Positions 1 through 8,300 of a stretch of 17,516 nucleotides of DNA are shown piece by piece; position 1 is the first letter of the stretch; each line of letters starts with the position of its first letter. The notes under the pieces are model-generated. The model saw only the letters and a program-made list of their open reading frames with translations. It ran no database searches and was not told the origin of the DNA. The DNA is from a bacterium (GTDB taxonomy: Bacteria > Bdellovibrionota > FAC87 > UBA2466): NCBI GenBank assembly GCA_022842225.1, contig JALHPX010000010.1, positions 1 through 17,516 on the forward strand, given 5' to 3'. The translations under genes and the position numbers were made by a program.

Positions 1-2
1 CC

Positions 3-107
3 CGGCCCGTTTGGGCGGCCTCGCCGAATCAACGAGTTGTATTACCGGGGCTCAAAGCGGATAGCGCCTGTGTCGAGTTCTGGAAAGTGACCCGTTTTGC
101 ACAGTGA
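3..107 (+). CDS. C-terminal end of an upstream gene (partial)
   Basis: One plus-strand frame is open from the left edge of the window and stops at TGA 105-107, giving about 34 residues that end in VEFWKVTRFAQ. The other two plus frames close earlier. The piece is too short to assign to a family. The next gene begins about 20 nt downstream, so the two could be co-transcribed. The call rests only on frame openness and plausible composition. Confidence 0.35.
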   Translation, partial: RPVWAASPNQRVVLPGLKADSACVEFWKVTRFAQ

Positions 108-127
108 TTTTGTACTATTTATTGGCA

Positions 128-712
128 ATGGCAAAAAAACTTAGAAAGAAAAAGAGCGCAAAAAAAGTGGCTCGCAAGGTCAAGAGAAAGCCCGCAAAAA
201 AATCTCCAAAGAAATACAAATTACCGACGATAAAGGTGGGCGGCAAGGTGGCAACCAAGTGTTACCACTGTGACGCATTTCTTACTGAAGAGGAGCGTTT
301 CACCCATAACTGTTGGACCAAGACCGAAGAAGAGCTGACGTATGATCTTCCCGAGGAACTAAAGGATGCCTGGGAACGGCTGCGGTCCACCGCTGTTGAA
401 TTTGGTGACCAGCGCATTTACGCATCGCACCGCTCTATTATTTTTTCTAGAAAGAGCTGCTACTTTTTTGTCCGGCCGCAGAAAAAATATCTCGAGGTCT
501 GCTTCTTTTTGGGGCGAAGGCTCAAGGACCCATTTGTTCGTAAAGTTCAGCAGACTTCCAAGACCAAATTTGCGCACATGGTGCGAGTACACCACTACGA
601 CGAAGTGGAAGGTGATTTCACGGACTGGCTTAAAGAGGCTTACGATTTCTGTCCTCCGTCATTGGATGCTAAGCATGTTGAACAAGGCGCGCGCCACGAT
701 TCGGCCCGTTGA
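128..712 (+). CDS. Lys-rich, zinc-finger-like DUF5655 domain protein
   Basis: A 194-aa protein of unknown function. Residues 1-31 are an extremely basic tail rich in Lys-Lys and Lys-Pro, like a histone H1 or nucleic-acid-binding tail. Residues 45-62 form a compact zinc-binding pattern, C45-x2-C48-x11-H60-x-C62. The rest, about 75-175, matches the DUF5655 style: an amphipathic helix, then RIYASHRSIIFSR, a VRPQKKYLEV strand pair, and a tail ending in WLKEAYDF. DUF5655 is a small uncharacterised domain often attached to other modules. A GTG at 104 is in frame, but ATG 128 opens the basic tail cleanly and is preferred; neither has a strong SD. The 3' end overlaps the following acetyltransferase by about 38 nt, which suggests translational coupling. 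A DNA- or RNA-associated role is inference from the tail and finger only. Confidence 0.75.
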   Translation: MAKKLRKKKSAKKVARKVKRKPAKKSPKKYKLPTIKVGGKVATKCYHCDAFLTEEERFTHNCWTKTEEELTYDLPEELKDAWERLRSTAVEFGDQRIYASHRSIIFSRKSCYFFVRPQKKYLEVCFFLGRRLKDPFVRKVQQTSKTKFAHMVRVHHYDEVEGDFTDWLKEAYDFCPPSLDAKHVEQGARHDSAR

Positions 713-1184
713 GAGCGCAGATATCGTCCACATTTTGAGGTATTGGCGAGAGGCCACCGACAGCGATCTGCTGCGAAAAGGTGAAACGGCTCGTCCCGAT
801 GAAGCTTCGAATGCGAAGTTCCTAAATTGGTTTGTAACGGCGCGCCCCTCCTTGGAAGAAGCGAAGGAAGATATTCTCATCTGGGTTTTGGACGGTGCAG
901 CTATTGGCTACTGCACGCTTAAAGACTTCCAGCCGTCGCGCGAAGCCCAGATGCACCTGCATATGTGGGAAAAGGACCTACGAGGGCAGGGGTGGGGAGC
1001 CATTTTCTTCTGCCTTTGCGTTCTGGAGTTTCAGCGCAAACACGCTCTGACTCGTATTATCTGCCAACCAAATAGCGCTAACCCGATGCCGGTCCGCGTG
1101 CTGAAGCGCATCGGTTTTGTGCAAAACGGGACGAAGTTTGAAGTTTCCCTAGCAACTGCAAAGACTTACCTAGCAAGCCTCTAG
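675..1184 (+). CDS. GNAT-family N-acetyltransferase
   Basis: A 169-aa cytoplasmic acyltransferase of the GCN5-related family, which transfers an acetyl group from acetyl-CoA to an amine. The protein begins with the typical first strand (ATIRPVESAD). The acetyl-CoA-binding motif A is seen as R-G-Q-G-W-G-A followed by a long helix. The C-terminal half has the usual motif-B pattern (N-x-x-S/A-N ... VLKRIGF). The open frame extends upstream to 366, but that part only shadows the DUF5655 gene. ATG 675 is chosen because a GGA lies 8 nt before it; ATG 666 is an alternative. It overlaps the end of the DUF5655 gene, so the pair is probably one operon. The substrate cannot be told from sequence; small molecules, protein N-termini or ribosomal proteins are all possible. 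Confidence 0.8.
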   Translation: MLNKARATIRPVESADIVHILRYWREATDSDLLRKGETARPDEASNAKFLNWFVTARPSLEEAKEDILIWVLDGAAIGYCTLKDFQPSREAQMHLHMWEKDLRGQGWGAIFFCLCVLEFQRKHALTRIICQPNSANPMPVRVLKRIGFVQNGTKFEVSLATAKTYLASL

Positions 1185-1244
1185 GGCCTTGTGCCACGCG
1201 AGCTCAGCTGATAAACCCGATTCCTTTTCCTAGGAAACGTACTC

Positions 1245-3260
1245 ATGCGTTCTTTCGTCGCTGGATTAGTTTTGGTGGTTTGGTCGGGATCGGCCGTTGC
1301 CTCGGTTTGCCCCAGGCTTTTATATGCGATGGGTGTCGCCACGATTGAGAGAGGCGCTACCTTGGACATCGCGGTTACCGACTCCAGCGCCGGTACCTTT
1401 TTTGCTCTGTCAAAATCAGAGTACGATCTTTTACGTCGTGTGCAGAACCATTGCGAATGGCTACACACGCGTCGCTCCGTGCCGTTTTTCTCAGACGAGT
1501 ATAAAGGTTTGTGCGGAGGCCGCGCTACTTTCGCGGTTCACCGCGAGGCATGGGCGGCACGCAAATCAGAAGTGCAAAGCATCAAGGCGTTGCGCGATCT
1601 AGGATCGAATGAAGCTGAAATTGAGTTTCACCGGGATCGCATCAACAACCAGCACAATCCTGTGCTGGCAGCGACTCTGCCACCGTTACGTTCCCATCTG
1701 CGCAAGATCTTGCCGCGATTGATCGCTACTTTGCGCGCCTTTGATTCACTCAATCTCAATGAGCGCGCCGCTGTAGTGCGTGCATTTACTTTTGTCGGAA
1801 ATTTTACCGGCAACGAAACCGGATTTGAGAGTTTGATGGAGCGCCGAGAGAATTTCTATCGGGGCTATCAGGTAATGCTCGCATTCCGAAGTTACGCCGT
1901 CGCGGTGGAAGCCGAGAGCGAATCGGTTTGGGATGTAATGGAGCGCCATAATACTTTGCCCAACCAAGATGCGAAAACGGCTCGGGCTGCGTTGGTGGAA
2001 AAGATTCGGACGTTTGATAAGCTCGATCATTCGGAAGCTCCGATGGCAACCAGCGCCATGGGGCCTTTGACTGTCGTAGAAGCGGTTGGCGAGAACGCAA
2101 GCGAAGAGCTCCCGACAGACGCTCCGACTCCTGCACGCCCATTTATTTCTCCACCACAGAATTACGCAAACATGTCCGCCTTGGCCGCTCGCTGGGAGTG
2201 GCTGCGGTATCGCCAGTTTACGGAAAATCGTCGACAAGAAGCCGCTCGATTGGCGGCGTTTCCAGCGATCTACCGCGACTGGGATACTCTGGCTGAAATG
2301 GAACAGGGCGTGTTAGTGGGCCTAACCGAGGGATGGAAGCAGAATGACCCCGAGCAAGTCATCGCCGCGATGCGGGATTTAGAAGCGCTGGATGCCGAGC
2401 GAGCGATCGTTCGGAATTCCTTTTGGACCACGTTGGGTATCGTTGAGGAGCACGTTCAGGCGGACGAGAAGGCGATGGGCAAATTGCCGGTGGCCGTAGC
2501 TCGCGTTATCGACGAAACGCAGGCTTTTTTGGATACCGTTCATGAGAGCAAAGAGCTGCTAGGCATGAGCGAATACGACTATAAAAAAGCGCTGGAGCAG
2601 AAGCCCGATTGGGCGAGAGCCGAACGCATTATCGCAGCCTACGACCGGTATGTCGGTGCAATCGCGAACTTGAGTGAAGCGCGCGCTTCGTCTCTGGCCC
2701 TGGAGCGTGCGGAGAATCAGCTGTATAGCGCCTGCCGATTAGTCGTGCCTTCTGCCAAGCCACAGTCCATCGAGCTGCATTTGATTCGCCAAACTGGGCG
2801 CGATGGCAATGCCTTGATTCATTCGTTGGAAGCTTTGTACGCAGAACATGCTCTGAAGAATGATTGGAGTTGGCAGCGGCTCACGGAAGTCGGCGATAGC
2901 ACGAGGATTCGATTCCGCGTGGAAGGCATTGGTACCGAAGATTTCTTCCTCCGCGAAATGGGTTCGCACTCTTTGCGCACTCGCAATGGCGCTGGCATGG
3001 GGCGGGATAAAGAAAAAGTCTACACGCACGAGGTTCAAGTGCGGTTGATAGACTCCAATGGCACTCTGCGATCCGATGCGGTTGCGGTGCGGAGTTACAA
3101 TGACTACGCCGACCGCGAAGTCGTCGATAAACGTATCGATCCACAGGTGCGCTCAAGTCATATGTCGTGGGAAGAATTCTTCCATGGCGGCGGATTGGCG
3201 CTTTTTGACGAAAGAATGCTGGCCATCGAAGGCTACAATCAGATAACCGCTCCGAAGTAA
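1245..3260 (+). CDS. Exported protein with a release-factor-like (PCRF) C-terminal region lacking GGQ
   Basis: A 671-aa protein with a Sec signal peptide (hydrophobic 4-17, likely cut after AVA-S) and an AGGA SD 9 nt before ATG 1245. Residues 20-500 are mostly helical and unrecognised, with a Pro-rich linker near 285-305. Residues 509-603 follow the PCRF domain of class I release factors: a strand and TGRDGN where RF1 has TGGDEA, a helix with an aromatic after it, a V-E-G-x-G-T-E-D segment, G-S-H-S-L-R-T-R (573-580) where RF1 has G-H-R-V-Q-R, then GRDKEKVYTHEVQVRL where RF1 has GRIHTS-x-x-TVAV. RSYNDYADREVVDKR (616-630) resembles the RF C-terminal RTYNFPQ-x-RVTDHR. The catalytic GGQ domain that should lie between them is absent. 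It therefore cannot hydrolyse peptidyl-tRNA in the usual way, and the signal peptide places it in the envelope. Function unknown; the homology is by eye. Confidence 0.65.
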   Translation: MRSFVAGLVLVVWSGSAVASVCPRLLYAMGVATIERGATLDIAVTDSSAGTFFALSKSEYDLLRRVQNHCEWLHTRRSVPFFSDEYKGLCGGRATFAVHREAWAARKSEVQSIKALRDLGSNEAEIEFHRDRINNQHNPVLAATLPPLRSHLRKILPRLIATLRAFDSLNLNERAAVVRAFTFVGNFTGNETGFESLMERRENFYRGYQVMLAFRSYAVAVEAESESVWDVMERHNTLPNQDAKTARAALVEKIRTFDKLDHSEAPMATSAMGPLTVVEAVGENASEELPTDAPTPARPFISPPQNYANMSALAARWEWLRYRQFTENRRQEAARLAAFPAIYRDWDTLAEMEQGVLVGLTEGWKQNDPEQVIAAMRDLEALDAERAIVRNSFWTTLGIVEEHVQADEKAMGKLPVAVARVIDETQAFLDTVHESKELLGMSEYDYKKALEQKPDWARAERIIAAYDRYVGAIANLSEARASSLALERAENQLYSACRLVVPSAKPQSIELHLIRQTGRDGNALIHSLEALYAEHALKNDWSWQRLTEVGDSTRIRFRVEGIGTEDFFLREMGSHSLRTRNGAGMGRDKEKVYTHEVQVRLIDSNGTLRSDAVAVRSYNDYADREVVDKRIDPQVRSSHMSWEEFFHGGGLALFDERMLAIEGYNQITAPK

Positions 3261-3412
3261 GTGCCAGCGATGACATTGCTCATGAAATGCACTGCCAGGT
3301 AGATTCTCGAAGCGCCAATGGCCGCAGCGCCTAAGGCGTGCTTTTCGGCAATTCGCTTTGCGATTTCGGGTAGCTGAGCCATAGCGTAAGATGCAGATCT
3401 ATGGACGAAATT
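3239..3412 (-). pseudogene. PAP2-type phosphatase C-terminal remnant
   Basis: The minus strand between the exported-protein gene and the glycosyltransferase is open from a TAA at about 3415 to a TGA at 3241-3239. From ATG 3382 it would encode 47 residues. They contain SRIYLAVHFMSNVIAG, which matches the last conserved motif of PAP2/acid-phosphatase proteins (SR-x5-H-x3-D). The catalytic Ser-Arg and His are kept but the Asp is replaced by Asn. The upstream PSGH motif and all membrane segments are missing. It overlaps the 3' end of the plus-strand gene by 22 nt, and its start lies only 18 nt from the divergent glycosyltransferase start, leaving no room for a promoter. I read it as a truncated relic; a functional microprotein is less likely. 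Confidence 0.5.
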
Positions 3413-4554
3413 TTACTGAAACTGGCCACCTTTTTATCTGTCTTTGTAGCGATTACTTTTTTGTACAGCTGGTACTGCATGCAGACGAAAGTCGTTCGCA
3501 TTGAACGCTCGCAGGCACCGTGGCCTGCGGTGTGGCCCAAGCTTTCGGTGATTATTCCCATTCGCAATGAAGAGCGAAATCTCAAAGAGGCGCTGCAGTC
3601 TTTGCTGCACGAAACTTATCCTGAAATTGAAATCTTAGCGATTAACGACCGCTCGGAAGACAGCTCGGGAAAAATATTGGCGCAGATGCAGCTGGAGCAT
3701 CCGCGATTAAAAGTGAAGACGATAGAGTCATTGCCCGCGGGCTGGCTCGGCAAAAACCACGCGCTTCACGTTGGTTACCAAGCGAGCGAGGGAGAGCTCG
3801 TGCTCTTCACGGATGCCGATGTGCTTTACAAAAAGGGAACGCTGCAAAAGATGGTGGCACTGATGCTGGAGGGGAAATGGATCATGTGTGTGCCCTGGTG
3901 CAAATGGAATCATCTAGCCCTGTCATGCGTTGCGTGGAGTCGTTCTTTGGTTTTTTCCTCGTATTGTTTCTCCAGCCTTGGCGAGTTTCGGATCCGCGGG
4001 CCAAAAATGCGCTGGGCATCGGCGCTTTCAATCTGATTCGCCGCCCGGTGCTCGATGCAATTGGCGGGATGGAGAAGGTGAGAATGCGCCCTGACGACGA
4101 TATTCGTTTGGGTCAGGTGATCAAGGGCAGAGGGTTTCGACAGATTGCAGTCGGTGCCATGGAGAATTTGAAAGTGGAGTGGTACCCGTCGCTCCGAGTT
4201 TGCATCCTTGCGTTTGAAAAAAACATGTTCGCGGGTTTTGATTATAGTTTGGTGAAGCTCTTTGCCTTGAGCGCGGTAGGAATCGTGCTGCACACGGTGC
4301 CCACGTTGGCGCCGTGGTTTGCGACCGGCATTTGGAAGGCGATGGGAATCACTAGTTTTGCGGCGATCTACATCACACTCTTTGCCGCTTTTCGCCTGGC
4401 AAAAGCGCCGCTGTGGTGTGTGCCGTTTTACGTGCCCGCCACGTTTCTGATTATTTTTATCTTTTGGCGCACAGCCATTTTAAATATCTGGCGCGGCGGT
4501 CTGCATTGGCGCGGGACTTTTTATTCGTTGGAAGAATTGAAGAAAAATAAGTGA
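3401..4554 (+). pseudogene. HpnB/CrtQ-like family 2 glycosyltransferase, frameshifted
   Basis: Two overlapping frames together make one membrane-anchored family 2 glycosyltransferase of about 384 aa, the normal size for hopanoid-associated HpnB or carotenoid CrtQ-type enzymes. The first frame (3401-4036) carries an N-terminal membrane helix (5-24), the GT-A start LSVIIPIRNEE, the ND (82-83) nucleotide-binding site, SLPAGWLGKNHA, and the metal-binding TDAD (137-140). Homology stops at about residue 159. It resumes one frame back near 3875 and continues to 4554 with GAFNLIRR, the catalytic-base region RPDDDIRLG, WYPSL and three or four C-terminal membrane helices. The break sits at a GGGGAAA run (3871-3877); one missing G or A would restore a single frame. 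It may be a true mutation, an assembly error or, less likely, programmed slippage. If intact, it would glycosylate a lipid in the inner membrane. Confidence 0.8.
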
Positions 4555-4563
4555 GGCGCGCTG

Positions 4564-5157
4564 CTAGTTGTCTTCTGGGTTAAAGGGGCGCTTCGCTTGG
4601 GTTTGGGGTGATTCAAAGCTCGCTTTATATATCCTAGAGAGAGGCCTATTCGACTGAGCGGTCTGCAGTTCCTCAGCGATGATAAACCCTGTTTCTTTGA
4701 GACGGAGCAAATTCTCCTCGTCTGAAATGCCCAGAGAGGCTTTGAGCGCGTCAGCTTCCGCCTTACTCTTCACGCCAATCCATAGATGGTACTTCGCGGG
4801 ACTGCCTTTGAGCCTCCCCATTTCCTCGGAGTAACCAACTCGCCGACCGGCACCGAGCGGCTCGGAGTTGGCCACGAGATACAGGGGGACATTGTGGGCT
4901 CGAAAGTATTGTTCGAAGTAAGCAAAGTCCAGACTGGGGTTTTTAAGCTCGGCGATCAATCCGTGCATGATTTGCTGGGAAGCTACCTTCCAGTCTCCTG
5001 GGAAGTAGGCAAGCTGATTGATGTTTAACGCTATGGTTTTGGTCAGCCACTGGTTTTTCAGTAGTTCCTCGCAAGTGTCATTGCGGGATATGCCATTGGC
5101 TTGAAGGTTCGCTGACAGGACAAAGAAAGCGAACAAAGTGAGCGTAAGCTTCTTCAT
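4564..5157 (-). CDS. Exported protein of unknown function, 197 aa
   Basis: The product starts with a clear Sec signal peptide: MKK, a hydrophobic stretch at 4-16, and a likely cut after LQANG or LQA. The mature protein has one early Cys (Cys29), a helical middle, and a later mixed region with KYHLWIGVKSKAEADALKASLG, which resembles a small alpha-beta sorting or SPOR-like element; I would not call a domain on that. It ends in a Pro/Asn-rich tail. The gene converges on the glycosyltransferase (9 nt between stops) and diverges from the 1200-aa gene across a 178-nt intergenic region. The SD is weak (AGAGA about 11 nt upstream of the ATG). I do not recognise the family. Confidence 0.7.
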   Translation of the reverse strand: MKKLTLTLFAFFVLSANLQANGISRNDTCEELLKNQWLTKTIALNINQLAYFPGDWKVASQQIMHGLIAELKNPSLDFAYFEQYFRAHNVPLYLVANSEPLGAGRRVGYSEEMGRLKGSPAKYHLWIGVKSKAEADALKASLGISDEENLLRLKETGFIIAEELQTAQSNRPLSRIYKASFESPQTQAKRPFNPEDN

Positions 5158-5335
5158 AGCTGGCAGTCTCTAACATATCCAAATCGCAAAGAGGTATTGG
5201 AATATGACCATGGGCCGGAAGAGGTTTGGTAGTCGTCTTCTGGACATTTGGTGCTCTGGCTCAGGCCCTTGAAATGTTTCAGGATTTCAGCTTCCCCTTG
5301 ATTCCTTCGGCGTAATTGACAAATATGCCAGGCCG

Positions 5336-8300
5336 ATGCGCCCAATCATTGCTAAACCCTTCAAATTTCTTCGGCTTTTTCTGTTCGTGCTTGCCATCCA
5401 TGGCAGTTCGGTTGGGGAGGTGAACCAGCTTCTCATCGACGAAGCCAGTCGCGTTGTTTCCACCGCCGACCAGAATTTTCCGACCCGTCTGTCGAAGCCA
5501 AATGAGCAGGCTGCTTCTCTCGGGGATCTCGTGAAGTCGCTTCAGAAGGAGATCTCGGAGAATCCTATCTATAGTGAATTGGCAGATAGGGACTTAGGAT
5601 TTGCCGCCCTTCGTATTCAGATTCTCAATCAGTTGCAGCATGTGAGCTTTAGTTTTGAAACGGATCACCCAGCCTATCCCCACGAGCGCGTGCTCGCAGG
5701 ACCGTATCCAGTGCAGCCAACGCTCAAGGCAATTGAGAAGGCCCTCGATTTTTTCAAAATAGCATTTCCGAATTCCGAATTAAGTGTCGACCGGGTGGCA
5801 AAAGATGAAGCGCGGGAAGCTGACTTGCTCAAGGCGCAGAATGATTTTGCTCGAGAAGTGACCAAAGATTCTTTCAATCTCTACAAAGAAATGAGCGATC
5901 GGCTCACACAGAATATCAATGCGCCCTTTAACAAAGAGCTGATGCCCGTTATTGAGTATTTACAGTTGAAAATCCGGTCTGATGAAGGCGTGGTGCAGTT
6001 GGCTACGCACAATCTGCATATTCGGCAGTTTCGCCAAATTGCTTTGGATGCGCTCGCAAAGGTGCGCGCAGCCGACGCGCCTTACATGGATTCTATCGAG
6101 GCTATTGAGCGTGCGTTGGAATTTTACGACATTTACTATCGAGCGATTGATCCCGATCGCAGCCCCGTTTTGTATCACAGCGGCCGTTACCTTTATTACA
6201 ATCACTTTTTAAAGGCCTGCGCGCCGGACCATATTCTGCTGCCGACCCTAGCGTCATTGGGAGCCACTGATATTCTGCGCACGCGCGGAGTGCCCATCGG
6301 CTTTGTCGGTGTGAATACCGATATCATGTGGGTGGATGGTTATTATCAGACGCCGTTTGAATTCTATATTCACGATATCAATCACAGTCGTCGGATGTTT
6401 CAGTTTTTCGTCGAGCTCGCGAAACAGGAAAATAAGTCTATCCACGAGCTGGCCCAGGTTTCTGATGATTTTGTTAAACAGACGCTGATGCCGCTACTGT
6501 CGATTTCCCGCAATATGTCGGAGGACGAGAAGAATCATCGTCGGCTGATTAAGATTTTGTTGTTTGAGATTTTGCATGAAGACGCATTGCCTGCGTTGCG
6601 TTCGGTCATCGAAAAAGCCGTGCTGAGAGAGGCCGGCACACTGACTCCTTTTGAAACGATTGTCGACGTAAACAATGTTCATTACGTGATGGAGCCGGGA
6701 GCCACTACGCTGCGATACGTCTATCGCAAGCTCGCTCATGACTTCTACGACATGCCGGGAGAGCGCGTAGACAATATCGTAGCCCCCGACTACCGCACGG
6801 AAGCCAATATTCTCAAGGCGGCGGAACATCTTTTTGGCGCCTTAGGCCTGAAGGTAGACTTAAAAAAGTTTACGGAACTCGTCTCCACCGACGAGGGTTT
6901 GCCCGGAGATTTTAGAGCTACTGTAGAACGCGATAATCTCCGGCGGCTAGGAGAGACCAAGCCGCTCGTCGATACCGGCAGAATGTTGAAGCTGGCCATC
7001 ACTGAATTAGTGCGCAATCCAAACTTCGGATACGAAATCGATTTCCGCAGACCACCCGCTTTTCGGCAGTTCATGCCCGATAACGGCATCTTAAAGGTCC
7101 ATCTGTCTGTTCCCATCTTAGGCGGGCAGAGTATCGATGTTGTCGTGGGAGTGAGTCCCGAGCGCCTGGGGGTGAATCCTTCGATTGGGAGCGTGCGACA
7201 GATTCGTGGTGCTCACCGTATCGTCGAAATAAAGTCATTTGGACGAATTAGCATGGAGACTTTGCGCAGCGAATTGCTGTCGCAGTTTGCCGGCAGCGAC
7301 TACCTCTTAACTGTGCAGGCACATGATCCAGATGCGAATGCCATAGTAGCCATGGCCAATCAGCTGGGAATTAAGACTCTGATGCTAGCGAATGTGAACA
7401 ACAGTCGCGGCGCCTCGGATGCGTCTCCCACATATTTTGCTCCTTTGCCTGACGAACAGAGTTTGGAAGAAATGTGGGATGGCCTGGTGGCCACAGAAGA
7501 TTTTATCGAGCATTTGCGTATCGATCTGACACAAAATCCCTCGCCGTTATTGAGAAAGACCTGGTCGGAATTTGTGTTGCGCCATCGCGAAACACGGCAC
7601 CGTCTGGAGACGGCCCTTATTTCGGAGAGAAACGTTCGCCCAGCCACGCTCGACGAAATCAGCAAAGGAATTGGGAAAGATAAAACTCCGGTCTATATCT
7701 CAGGCGCCATGCTCAAATCCTGGGCTCTTCTTTCTCCCGCAGAACAAGACCAGGTGCGAGACACCGCTCATCGTCTTGTCGATTCCTTAGATCCAAATAC
7801 TACGTATCTGATTACCAGCGGTTTCGACGCTGGCTCGGAACGTGAGTTTCACCATGCTGCCCAATTACGCGGCATTGATGTCGTAGCCGCGATTGCAGAA
7901 TCAACCGATCCGGCAACCGTCGGCAGCTCGATGACTCGCGCGGTAATTGTTTCGAACACTTGGTCTGGCAAGAGCCGACCTGTTTTGGAGCATTTGCAGC
8001 ACAATAACGGCGTAGCCGTTTTTGTCGCGGGCGGGGATGTGATCGAGGAAGAAATTCGCATGGCGCAAGACATGGGAGTGCGCCACGTGCTGATGAGTGG
8101 CCCTTCGGGAGCTGCCAATGAATCGGCAAAACGAGCCCCGCACCGCGCCTTTGCCAATGCGGATGAGGCGATGGCGCTGCTCTATCAGAGCAATCCCAAA
8201 ATGATTCGCCCAGAATATAAGCGCCCGGCCCGAGATGCCCTCTATAGTCGGGTATCGAGAGAGTTGCAGAAGCAAGGGGTGAGGGAAGTGTCCTACCGTG

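Noticed and set aside
366..674. Upstream extension of the acetyltransferase frame
   Set aside because: It lies antiphase within the DUF5655 gene, has no family similarity, and the GNAT fold begins right after 675.
2881..3276. 131-codon minus-strand frame opposite the release-factor-like region
   Set aside because: The plus-strand frame carries the recognisable domain; this one has a Cys/Arg-rich, random-looking composition.
3871..3877. GGGGAAA as a programmed -1 slippery site
   Set aside because: It allows re-pairing in only one of the two tRNA sites and no downstream stem is evident; a plain indel is simpler.
5316..5321. TTGACA just before the 1200-aa gene
   Set aside because: A properly spaced -10 would fall inside the coding region after ATG 5336, so it is unlikely to be its promoter.
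5154..5345. 63-codon minus-strand frame in the divergent intergenic region
   Set aside because: It has no SD or family features and overlaps the start regions of both flanking genes.
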